The notes below the pieces were generated by a model that had not been told where the DNA came from, did no database searches, and worked only from the letters and a program-made list of their open reading frames with translations. A stretch of DNA of 64,000 nucleotides from Fasciolopsis buskii (taxonomy: Eukaryota > Platyhelminthes > Trematoda > Plagiorchiida > Fasciolidae): NCBI GenBank assembly GCA_008360955.1, contig LUCM01010456.1, positions 59,171 to 123,170 on the forward strand, in the 5' to 3' direction. The position numbers were made by a program, and so were the translations under genes. Below, piece after piece: positions 24,901 through 36,091 of this stretch; position 1 is the stretch's first letter; each line of letters opens with the position of its first letter.

Positions 24901-27900
24901 GTGATATAAAAGGCCAAGAGAATTTTATAGACAACTATGGGTTAGACGTACGGAAGAACTTAAGAGCAATAAGCAAACACCATATTTGATACATTCCAAA
25001 ATGTCATCAGATAATGACTGCTATGGTATTATTCCGAACAAAATTCACAACTATAGGATAATCAAACCTCAACAATGTTCATTTTGTCCTCTTATTTTGA
25101 CAACCAACCACGTCAACGACTTATGTACACTTCGTATTAGAAAGGGACTTGGATTACTAAACGGTGTCAAACAAAGACAAACCAACATGAACTCAAACTC
25201 TGTCCATAATCTAAGTTCGGTCTGTGACAAATAACAAAACCAATTGATGACACAAAGTAACCAAGGGTATAAGTTCCAAAAGATCAGGTAATTAAGACCG
25301 ACTGATTAGTGGGGTAAACGTGTCCGTGGTTCGTTCAATTTTTCTTCAATCGATCGAAATGGGAATGAGTTGGAATAGGTTGAGGTCACTGCAACATCCA
25401 AAGCATACCACAACTCGACTCCCTTAGTTTGCCCTATTCATCGAAGCAGCTTGAACAATGCGGGATATGGCGAAAAGATGTGAACAGAGTAACTAGTGGG
25501 CTGACGGCAGCAAGTTGACTTAGATTACCTAGTTTGAGTCTATGACATCCCCGACTAGATTTCTCAGTCAGTGTCATTGCGAAATTCTAAATTTTTCGCC
25601 TAGCTTAAACTCTTCTAGCTTGAAGTCTGTGGACTTTTCCTTTACTGCTATTTGGTGGACTGCTGACAATGCCAATGTTAACAGTTGTAAGATCTGACCT
25701 TGAAAACACGAAATTGCATTTTGCTACAAGCACAAATTTAGCCTGTGTGAAATCGATATACACATGGAAAATTCAAAGGCTGAACCCCAGGGGTTGTCGT
25801 CAACATCAGTAACACATGTGAGACACTTCATGACCTTCTTACCAGGGACTGGCTTCTCTTCACGAAAGAACGATTCAAACAATGGACCTTTGACGACAAA
25901 AAATAGAATAATGGTGAAAAATAAATAATCTTAAAGTTCTGATAACAAAGGGACTCGTTAAGCATGTTAGTTTAGTCTCGATGACCGAGCGTAAAAGTAC
26001 AAACGAGTCTGATACAATTCAAGTGGACAAAGCAAAAACAAACAAATTTCGAAGATCGAGATCGTGTAGAAACAAGTTTCCGTAGGGTGAAGATAGAGCT
26101 ACAACAACAGAATGTGAGCACCTTCGGTCATATGACATGTTGTAGGCATTCTTGTATGACTTTGCCCGAAAATCCCAAAAAGAATCGCTCTAATTCGACC
26201 ATTACCAAAGACAAATCGTCCTCCATTCCATGCAATAGCGAAGTGATTTGATTCTTAGTCAAGGCCTATGCATATCCGATTGAAAAAACACACTATGTGA
26301 CACATTTCTTACTTCGGGTACCGTTGAAGTCCTCAACATAAATAAAAAAGACGATTATTTCATTAGATGTCATTTCACTTTCCATCATTTTGCCAATTTT
26401 AGAAAATGCCGACTACAATTGGGATTTTATGGATGGGCAAACATCAGACACTGGATTCAAGAACTGCTCGCTAAAGATTCGGTTTTAGTTTGCTTGCTGA
26501 ATTTTCATTTCTGATTCAATGGAATTGCATGTCCTCAAGTTGACGGATTCATCCATAGGCCCACTGTTTGCTGGTATTTCCCTAACACGGTTAAATGCCT
26601 TGTAGCCGGTGATGTCGCAAAAGGATTACATTTTTTAGGATGTAAGAAGTCAAAAATATGATGAGAATTTACCGAGGCAATCAAATCAGGCAAACGCAGA
26701 CCGGAAACCAAAGAGCTCATGTTCTTCCTTAAATTGCCGAAGAAAGACAAGACTCTGGCTAAAGTGACAGTCATGCAAAAGTAGTTTTCAAATATCATTA
26801 AAAAATTATTAAGGCACTTCATTAACGGGCAGGATTTTCAAATGTCTTCGGTAGTAAATCATGGAGGAGAAATTTAAACCGGAGTTTATGACATCTTTAT
26901 TTACCGGCACCAATTTCAGTTTGTTCGGCAATTTACTTTTCACCCTCGGACGTGCAGTGAACAAATCCACAATTGACATTAATTTCGAGGTGAAAATAAC
27001 ATGCCTAATTCAAGATGGTACAATCATGTATGACATAATCATACCGGAAAATTGGAATGGGTTAATAAACAATCAGGCAGACTATTGGAGCTACTGATTC
27101 GTGCACAGTTTATCTTGTGTCTGTTGGGCGACATGTTGGTTTACCAATCGAAAATATTTTTCGAAGCGCCAACGAACAAAATTTGCTAATCCCCCACCTG
27201 ACATCATTGAGGGATAAGGCTGGTTTTGTGAAAAAAGTTCTTGACACCCAAGTTGTTGTATGCTAGTGCGCCTCGAGGGCACGGTCCTAAAAATTAACAA
27301 AAGGTCTTACCACCCATGATTGGAATATTATGTAAACATACCCAAACATCGGTCGAAATTCGCAAATACGCAACTTTGTTACGCTGAGCTGACATAACTT
27401 CCCTGGCTTAAACTAACATTCAACTAACCCAAAGTGCAGTTGGAGTTACTGAAAGTAGTGTACACGACCGACCAGTGTTAGACATGTCAAAAAATCGTTA
27501 ACCCTTTAATAGCATTCGCGGATTGTGCATTGGATTGCCAGGTCAGTGAAAACGAGTTAGTAACTTAAGCTTACTTCAGCGAAGACTCACTTCAAAGGTA
27601 AACTATGTACCTCAGATTTGTGTAGCAGTCCAATTAAAAGAAACTGAGAACTTATATCAAACCGTGCAAATGGGTTAACGAGAAGAGCGTGCTGAGGGAT
27701 CAAAGGAATATAGGATTTTATGTCACAAGGATCAGACCAAACAGGAAAATCCCACCGAAGGATTCATAAGACAGATGGACTAGTAGAAACTGCATTCAGT
27801 GGCTACAATGATCGTGCTCCCACCTCATCTAAATAGCCAAGCAACGGTGGCATGAAATTCTCGTGAGACGGAACGGCAAAGGTCACTAGGCCATGACAGA

Positions 27901-30900
27901 TGGGAAGCCAGACCGATTCCATGTGCGAAACCAAAAGTTATGATGCATGGAAATTAACGCCAGCAAAAAGGTTAAACAGAAGGATGATTCGTAGGGGAAA
28001 CATGACTGTCCTTATCTCTTAGATTGGCCCGAGCGAAAATACGGCCCGAGTAGGGGATGCACAAAAAACCAGCCAGTAATGGCAATGGACTTGGCAAACG
28101 TTGAGCAAAATGAATTAGTCCGGACGACTGGTACTGAGTTTAAGAATGTGATACGCAACAGTAATTGCAAACTTTGATCAAACTAGCTGTCAATGATTAA
28201 TTATCACTTAACAAGCCTAAATGGGACTAAATTATTCACATTGACAGACTTCACCAGTGCCGATTTGAGAAATTGACAAGATGGAATTGATGGGGCACAC
28301 GAAATTATCAAAGATAATCATCACAGTAACTTTGGGATGTTTTGATGTTATCTACTCACTCAAGGCCAACATGCAATGTTTCTAAATGGACAGGCCTGAG
28401 TGGTCAAATTAACGTCTAGTTCAGGCCGATTAACTCAAGTAGTTGACAACCAAAAGTTTAAGGTGAACATCATGGACATGATTGATAGCAATAGAATGAT
28501 ACCGCACTAATCCTTGAGTGCTAAGTTCCAAACGGAGCAGAATCGCTCTATAGCACCCCGGTGAATTCACATGATCTAAAACAATCTTCAGCAACAACAG
28601 CTACAAAAGGCAAACTACTTTATCTTACTTTCGCACGCGAGATAAATTATTTTAGTCTACTTCGAGGACTGCGACAATTTTTTCTCCAGTTTCAAAGAAA
28701 ACAGAATATGGTTAGTCATATTAACTTCAGTATCTAGGATATATTGGGAGCGATGTTAAGCAAATTGAGGATGGCTGAACTCATCAAGTCTAATATAGTA
28801 TTCTTTACATCAACGATATTTCAATTAGTTCCAATTCCACAGACGTGTAAACTCATGGCTGGAATTTAACAGTGTCAATTTTGAATAGGTTTATTCAAAA
28901 GCAATTTCTAAAATCCTAGAATAGTTCCGCTTTGTGAACGTCAGTTGAGTCATCCTGACAAGAGTGAGGACGACGGACGATTTCCTCAACCAAGTCCCGT
29001 AACTGTCAACTATTTTTACCGGTGGATCCTGTTCTCTCTGCCTTGCAATAATGAACACATTAAGTGTCACAGCCTAACAACTAAATGATACTCTTTAAGA
29101 ATCGAAATGCCTTGATTTTATCAAACTGATCGAAAGAAAACCTTAAGCCCTTAAAGTGCTTGCAGGCTCAGATACCTACCGGGCATTTTGCGGGTTGAGT
29201 TCCATGTCAAACACCCCTGCCCATTCTGACGCATTTATCAACTAACTACTGTCGAGAGTCAGAGTAAGATAAATGAAAGTTGAGAGTTTCAGAACTATGA
29301 GTGTAACTCAAAGTCACCGTGGTATCAATAAATTTTCCAGTTTAATGTGAATGGCTGAATTCGAAATAGCTCACTGTACACGTGTGTTACTCCCACTGAC
29401 CGAATATCAGCACAAAATCAGAAGAATCAACATGAGCTGAAGCCCATCAACACTTACATCATCAAACCCGTAGTGTGCGGTCCGCGAGACAGCTCTTTGA
29501 TGGGGTACATGCACGACAAAGCCTGAATTGACAAACACAAACAGGGACCATTATAAACTAAAGCCGAGTAGGCGTTTCCACTGGCATCAACACTCACACA
29601 ACCAAATCCAATAGGGTAGCTAATAGTTTGCTCGTTGCAAAACAGTGGCCTCTTACAAGCCTCACCAGATCACGGATTGTCATGTGGCCTTGTGAAGTGA
29701 AACAGGGTAACGCAATTCAGTAGAAATTCAACGAATACATTTTTCGAAGGTCCGTGATCGCAGAACTCCAACTTAAACGGATTTTTGGAACAGATAAGAG
29801 TGATCGAAAATTCACGAGCGCCTTGGCTGATTGCGCAACATCTGGTTATGAGATTTACTATGGCTGTATGAGGAAATTGCTGGAATTACACTGTGTATTC
29901 TCGTCACCTTTACTCCAGGAAATCTATTGACATTGTGAACTGTCTCCAAGGTCGTTGATTCATCCTATTTTAATTTTCCAATTTTTTCAAAGGAAAACCT
30001 CCCGCTGAGGGTAGCAAGCTTCCCTCATATATATACTGCCGAACAATATAACTGTCCCATTGATAATCAGCACCGATTTACACTTTATGTCGTACCTATT
30101 GAATGGCTTTGTATACACATTGGAATTTTGCTTTTTTCATAACATGTGTGCCATATGCCTGTGCGAAAATTGGCCCAGTGATAACATGAATAACTATTTG
30201 GTGCTTATTGATGGATTTCATTGCGGTTTGCAGGGTGAAAAGCAATGGCCAAAGGCACATTTGCATGGGCAGTCACACAAGCCATTTCTTCATGCTTTCG
30301 CTGGCAGAAAATAGTTTCTTATTGTTCACTTGATGACAACGACTGCCCCCCGCTTTCTTATCCTCATAAATCTGATTGTTTTAGTAGAATTATTTTTGAT
30401 TATATTTTTATCGCTGCTTCTGCATTTTCCGCCTGAAATTGCCCGTTTCTTTATTCTACCATTTTTCGACCACAATCTTCATCTGGCGGCACGAAATTTT
30501 AACCGTGATTCTTTGTCCTCCTGTGTTCAGTTTGACTGAGGGATTTACGCCTCTCACGCACTCACGGAATTGCGGATTTCGACGCAGTCTTCTCCAACCA
30601 TTTCAAAAATTTTTCCCGTCGAACTCCGTGCTGACACCTGTAAAAGCAATCAGTGTCATCACTACAAAGAAAAAACTTTATTTTCTCCTTTACTAGAACT
30701 TTTCTTTTAATTTAACCGGATAGAATTTAGTTTGTGCATTTACTCCGTAGGCGTTTTTTACGATGTTTTAATAATGTAGTTCGTTCCCATTTACCACTTA
30801 ATTCTTCGTAGAAAATTCTACTCCCACTCTGCAGAAATTTCTGATTTCTGTTGCCTCTTCGAAGATATATTTGTGCTTGATCGAGGATTCAGTCCTTTTA

Positions 30901-31229
30901 CGTGAAAAAACCGCGTCGATTGAAAGAACCGGCAATGCAAGTTTGGCAACAGTGAAACTTCTAGGAATATGTCTCATTGCATCGACGTAGAGAAATGAGG
31001 TGTGTCGGCTCTGCCTTGCCAGATCAGCTTCTAAGCAGTCGAGGTGAAAAATTCAATAAGATGGAATTCGCATGCCCTGCGTCCAAGTGGAAAGCAAAGG
31101 TTCCCATCCTGTTTTCTCGTGGTCTATTTCTTCAGTGGTGCATTTGTTAAGCCCATCGCATTTAGCCCCTTAATCATTCCCGTCTATCGACTATGCTCAT
31201 ATCGAACCAGTACACATGAGTGATGCTTT

Positions 31230-31970
31230 GAAGTCGTCTAAAACAACCAGGATGGCAGCCACGACTGGGCCAGATGCTCTTATTTCTTAGACAGGAATCC
31301 CGGGTTCAATTTGATGTCATAGTCTGTAATGCTGACAAATCTCCGTATTCACGTTCAATTCCAGGTTGTTGGAAATCAACAGCCATTGCCCCTTCACCCA
31401 GGAATATGACATTTATCATTCTGTCCGAATAATTTGGTTGTAGACCTCTTACCTCGAAAGTTTTGCAACCCACCCCGTGTATGCCTTACTTGATCGCCTT
31501 CTTAAGTATATTGTGACACTATTCTCACAATTCTAATTCGTTCACAAACCTCGTAAGTGTGATCTTGATATGGTATCTTAGTTTGTGTACTCTAATTCCA
31601 AGTAATTTCTCAAAACACTGGCCTCTTTCGTTTAACCTATCTAATTCTTCTGAAAGTATAGTACCTCTGTCTGGACTTATTTCCTTTGAGCATCCACGTA
31701 ATTTCTTCCTGTATACTCGTGCTGGCTGTATTTTGAGATTTCGCTATGCCTTGATCTTCGTTGATCGTGGTGCTGTCCACTGTCTGTTCAAACTACGGTG
31801 CTTGCTTTTTCAAGCCTGAAATCTCAGATGCATTCCTGTTACTTCTATTGTTATCTCTATTTTTGTTTCCCGGTGAGTCACATCAGTCTCCACATTGTTC
31901 TACTGAAACCTCTGGGGTGCAAAATCCTTATACTGTTAAGTTATGGTGCTCTTTTGATTAGTTGTTTTGA
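31230..31970 (+). mobile_element. LINE fragment, probable CR1-like reverse transcriptase
   Basis: The sequence reads DALKSSKTTRMAATTGPDAL near 31220-31280, which fits the K..KATGPDG start of CR1/Jockey-type RT domains. Next comes WKSTAIAPSPRN (family WK...V.P.PK), then a PLTSKVLQPT run (family RPIS.TS...KV.E), and at about 31755 FVDRGAV, placed where FVDFSSAF normally stands. Further 3' TSGVQNPYT resembles SGVPQGC. Frames change several times and the sequence is very decayed. This is a different LINE family from the RTE-like copies in the rest of the window. Confidence 0.5.
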
Positions 31971-33734
31971 TCCCATCCAGTTAGCTGATCTGTCGAACGA
32001 CATATTAATCCTACGGATACGTGAACGCAGACAATTTACCTTGAAAATCCTCGAATACTGATTTCTCCGAATGTACCATTGAAACCAGAATTGAATCAAT
32101 TCTCCGTATTATGCTTTCCACAGATGGTCACGACAAAATTCATCTGTCTGGCCTCAGCCGAGCACTTGCGCACACAGATCTTGTCACCGTCAAGTTAGAG
32201 GTTAACTTTCTCTGACTCACATTACTTTTATTATTATGCAAGGAACAGAAGGAATTTTCGGTTTCTTATTACTGTCGGTGAAGTACAAACTGGATAGTAA
32301 AATGCAATGCAATAAAAATTAGCGACAAAATCCGGATTAGTAACCGTCAGTTTTCTGAAAAAAAACTGTCCTGAGAAATCATTTTTGTTGCTTAGAAAAT
32401 TAATTCTACCTTGCAAACACCTAATGTACTCGGAAATGGAAACCGCGTCACATCGGTGTAAACTCGGCAACTATCAAACCTGCAAAATTTGACAATGTAT
32501 CACCCGTAACATTTCCTACAACATCACAGGTCCGGGTCGGGAGCTGTCTGGAAGTACTTATAGTCAAAGAACAGTAGAGAGAAGTGAATGCTAAAAAGTT
32601 AGTCGTTTCAGTGGAATACCCGATAACAATCGGTTGGAGCTCAAAAAGTTATTCCGTCTACACAGGTGAATAAAATTCGCTGTTCTAGTTTTTATAGGAT
32701 TTTACACACGGAAATTTCGTTGTTTTTTCAAAACACTTTCGGTTAGTTTCACATGAGTTTCAATGTTTCTTGGTCTGAAACAGACCGTTTGATTCATTGT
32801 GCGCGAATCACGAAACACAGACGTAAGTGATATTGAATTTTGGATGACACAAGAAGTAGAAGTTGCGTAGTACATGGTCACAGTGAAAGGGAATCATGTG
32901 TAAATGGGCTATGAGAACTGTACTGAAAAAACCATAAAAATTTCAGTACTTGGGAATTTTGGTGACCAGGTTACGGTTTCGTTTTACCCTTCATCAACCC
33001 AACGGAGGACAATATTTTTGTTTTCCTTACGTTTCTTGACTATTGGGCGAAACAAATACAATGTTGATGGTATCACTGCATTCGATGAATTCATCCGAAA
33101 TGGCGATATAAATTCTCTAGTATGGTCATCATCTTTGACGAGCATGAAGGAAGCATGATTCAGAAATCGCGAACTCATGGGGAACTATATATTCCTCGAG
33201 TACGATTTGAGGCGGTATCCGAGGCCACAGCTCGGACGAGGTTTTCCAATTTTGATAATACATTAATGTACCAGATAAGGAAAAAATCTTATCTAGTTGG
33301 TTTCAATGTTTGCCGTTATTTCTGCTTCTTATCATTCATTCGTTTTTTACTTGATGCGCTAATCCAAGGTTTGTGATCAGTTCATTTGATAAGCCTGGTA
33401 ATGAAGATATTTTTACTGCTCGAAATATCTTTATATTCTACAGATAAAGAATAGAGACTGCTCACACTTTGAGTAGTCCTACAGGATATATGAGCGAACT
33501 GAGACTGAAGAACTGGTCCGGAAAAGATGTAAATGGGACGATGTAGAATGGGGAAAAAAGCAAGGGGAAACATAAAGGCATGACAAACCAAAAATAAAAT
33601 TGTGGTGATTCTACGGCAGACACTTTGATGTTTTGTTGTTTGCGGATCCGTCTTAGGAGTCCAATTTCTATAGACAGGTCAGGCAGCATTCGCATCAGTA
33701 ACACCGATCCCCAGCCTTTACTCTGAGCGTCTCC

Positions 33735-34285
33735 AACCAACACCAATCCTCATCAGTTCGGCCCAAACCACGAAGGGAGGAAACAATAACCGAGGCCAAA
33801 ATCGAGGCCAACTTATTCATACCTCTACACCAAGTCATAGACTGACCGCCAAGTCGCTTCTTCCAAGCCTAGATCAGCATGTGCGAATAGGGCACGAAAG
33901 GGTATACGATGAGCAAGCACACATCAAGCTTGTTCAAACTACCAAAAATGAAGAACGATTGTCTCGTTTGGAGGACGACGACACCACGATGCACCTCGTC
34001 AGTGCTCACCCATATTCCCACCAGACTCAAGCGATGCTTCAGAGATATCGGTGGTCGAATACGGATATCGTCAAAGCAGGCAGGCAAGTATCGANNNNNN
34101 NATCGCGAAAACAGAACACTAAGAACTGTGGCCTTGTGCACAATTGCCTTGATGGAAATTCGATTATCATGGTGGAGCCACAAGTGTAGCAGCTTCATGG
34201 GAGATTGAAGTGAATTTTGCAGTTTGTAATGTGACTTCGTTCCGAATACCTTCACCAGGTGTGATCAGACTCTCGAGGGACTTGA
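33735..34285 (-). mobile_element. LINE fragment, inverted near-identical copy of 40885-41437
   Basis: On the minus strand this is almost the same sequence as 40885-41437: the frame MKVFGTKSHYKL is shared, and VFDHRYL is followed by two TGA codons at the same positions (complements of 34039-34041 and 34027-34029). Differences are a few substitutions, a net 13-base deletion near 33980, and the 7-N gap. Similarity ends sharply near 33735 inside the WLETLGD segment and near 34285 beyond CCTCGAGAG. It covers the RT connection and C-terminal region only and is not coding. Confidence 0.9.
34095..34101. other. Assembly gap, 7 N
   Basis: It interrupts the minus-strand LINE fragment between TATCGA and ATCGCG. 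In the inverted sister copy these flanks are separated by one A, so the true missing sequence is probably one base. Confidence 0.95.
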
Positions 34286-34639
34286 TGTCCTTCATTACAT
34301 TGGTTTGACTCCTGGAAGCGGCTTAAATTGTCGACTTTCAATAAACCACTGAGACAAGTTCATTAAAGATTTTTGAATGAGAACAAACTTCCTTGTAACA
34401 GAAGATACTTTTGTGCATACGGCTTTTGTCTCAATGATTGGAAGCGACCGATTCATCAGTACACTAACTGCATTCCATATTTATCTTTCGAACCAGACAA
34501 AGTCCTAAAATTCTAAATCCCCGGACCTCAGAATGCGATCAGCTTCCATAGGCTTTCCTTGGTTCCATTTAAATGTGATTGAATATTGTTTATCGTGGGA
34601 CTTCAATTTTTCTTCACAAATTCTTTGCACAGTCAGCTT

Positions 34640-34960
34640 AATACGTTTCAGTTCGCTTTGGTGACTGATGCATTCAGTATTTGTTTCGCAACTTAAAAGT
34701 GCAAGTTACTTCTTCAAGAAAGGTGGGACCTTGAAAATCGCCCTCCTACTTTGTGATCATCAGTTAAACGTAGTCGCCAACTGCAAATACCTCAAAAGGT
34801 TTAGTTATACAAAGAGATACTGTCAGAGCAACGGTTACTCTGGCTAGTCTGAGACAAATGCATGGCCGCATTGGCTTTCGGCATTCCCTCAGGGGAAATA
34901 TGTTCAACCCTCCGGTGCTTAGTGCTCTTCTATATGCAGGCAGGAATTAGTCCCCTTGTA
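34640..34960 (+). mobile_element. LINE fragment, RTE-like connection region
   Basis: Near 34815-34935 the + strand frame reads VTLASLRQMHGRIGFRHSL, then RGNMFNPPVLSALLYA. This aligns with family LAFANLRHLWRRRDIRLSI and KGRVYNAAVRSVLLYG. Upstream, CDHQLNVVANCKYLKRFSY occupies the place of the LDEVDRFSYLGS segment, in a different frame. It lies only a few hundred bases from the inverted copy at 33735-34285 but on the other strand. Confidence 0.65.
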
Positions 34961-35754
34961 TCATGAACACAATTGGAATCTTATGGTATTAGGAAGTTAA
35001 TGTCCCCAAAGCGATGTTCTAGTGGGGTGAGCACATCCAGTGAAAGTGCTGAGGTGCATCTTTCTGTTCTCTGACCGACAGAATTGCTTTGAGTCGTATC
35101 TGATGGCTTCGGCACGTTCTCCTAATGACTGTCCATGTCCATGTTCCTTTTGTTTCCTTTGTGCCAAACTAAAAGGAGCGATTAGATATGAAATAGATTT
35201 CTTCTTTTTTACTCTCGCTGCTGGTCTCCCATCTTCCTTGATGGAGCTCAAAATATGGGATTGACCGTGTCCAGTTTCACTGCTGGATATGACGCAGAAC
35301 TGAAGTCACTGATGTAACCGCTGTGTAGGGTTTGTGAGCTGTTGTGCTCACAAAGGCAAACATTACTAGCAAAGGCACAAAAGTATACAGAATAGGAATA
35401 AAATCTTTCTATCCCCGTTTTGTCAATCATGTTCCTATTTTTACCCTGCCCGTGGTCATTTTTCGTCTTTGTTGCTTCCGCATCGTGAATGATTTCAAGT
35501 GATCTGTATACATACTTATCGGAAGATCAGTTCAAGTTCACCACGCATGCTGACTGTGCGAGCACTTGTGTTCTCTATCCCGGTGAACTTACGGGACCCA
35601 TCTAAAAGAACGAAACAAGCGAGTATAGTACTTGAAAGAAATGCAATGAAGCAACCAGAATTTCATGTGAATGAACACGGGTTATGATAAACCAGTTTTT
35701 TTATATCTGAATAATGCCTTTTACGTTGTGTTCGATTTTCCTCCATCCATGCAG

Positions 35755-36091
35755 ACTGAATCCAACACAACTGGCCCCGCCACCGAAGCCGATTCGATGC
35801 ATTCCGGATAGAATGTTAAAAGAATATCGTGAAAGTGTTGCTCCCTCTGCCGCTAGTGCAAACTGTTCTGATCAGTCTTCGATTTGTTCCTATGAACTAT
35901 CAGACCGGATAACTTCTAGGCAAGAAAAAGTCGTTCGAACCGAGCCGATCAAGAAAGACGAACACTATCCGAATATAAGTGGGCCAGCAATCACTGGTGG
36001 AGCAGCAGTCAGTGATACTGGTAGACAGAAATATCCCACAACTGATGCGAACGAGTATGAAGATGAAAGTTCCAGTTTCTTTACAACGCAG
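35755..36091 (+). CDS. XRRA1: XRRA1-like exon: disordered tail with the S.F.TQ island
   Basis: The acceptor at 35753-35754 follows TTTTCCTCCATCCATGCAG. The first base completes an Arg codon split with the exon ending at 11554 (AG+A); the frame then reads LNPTQLAPPPKPIRCIPDRM. The exon encodes about 112 residues of Pro-, Ser- and acid-rich, probably unstructured tail and ends with ESSSFFTTQ in phase 0 before a GTAATA donor. Human XRRA1 has STESIFLTQ at the matching place, which is the main evidence for this exon along with the phase fit on both sides. Identity over the rest is low, as expected for this part of the family. Confidence 0.85.

Larger units (their letters stand above)
11555..35754 (+). 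other. Intron of the XRRA1-like gene (24,200 bp)
   Basis: This is the longest intron. Supported contents are LINE fragments at 14302-14830 (-), 24440-24900 (+), 31230-31970 (+, CR1-like), 33735-34285 (-) and 34640-34960 (+); SINE copies at 15605-15760, 18125-18255 and 22615-22790; two unclassified repeats (19890-19985, 21440-21830); and assembly gaps at 16160-16512 and 34095-34101. In 11555-14300, 16513-18120, 22790-24440 and 24900-31230 I see no gene. The longest unassigned open frame is 18431-18913. The exon on each side is phase-compatible without any further exon. Confidence 0.75.

Noticed and set aside
29440..29620. Possible tandem repeat (CATCAACACT..CA repeated about 138 bases apart)
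   Set aside because: Only about 25 bases are similar; the flanks do not repeat.
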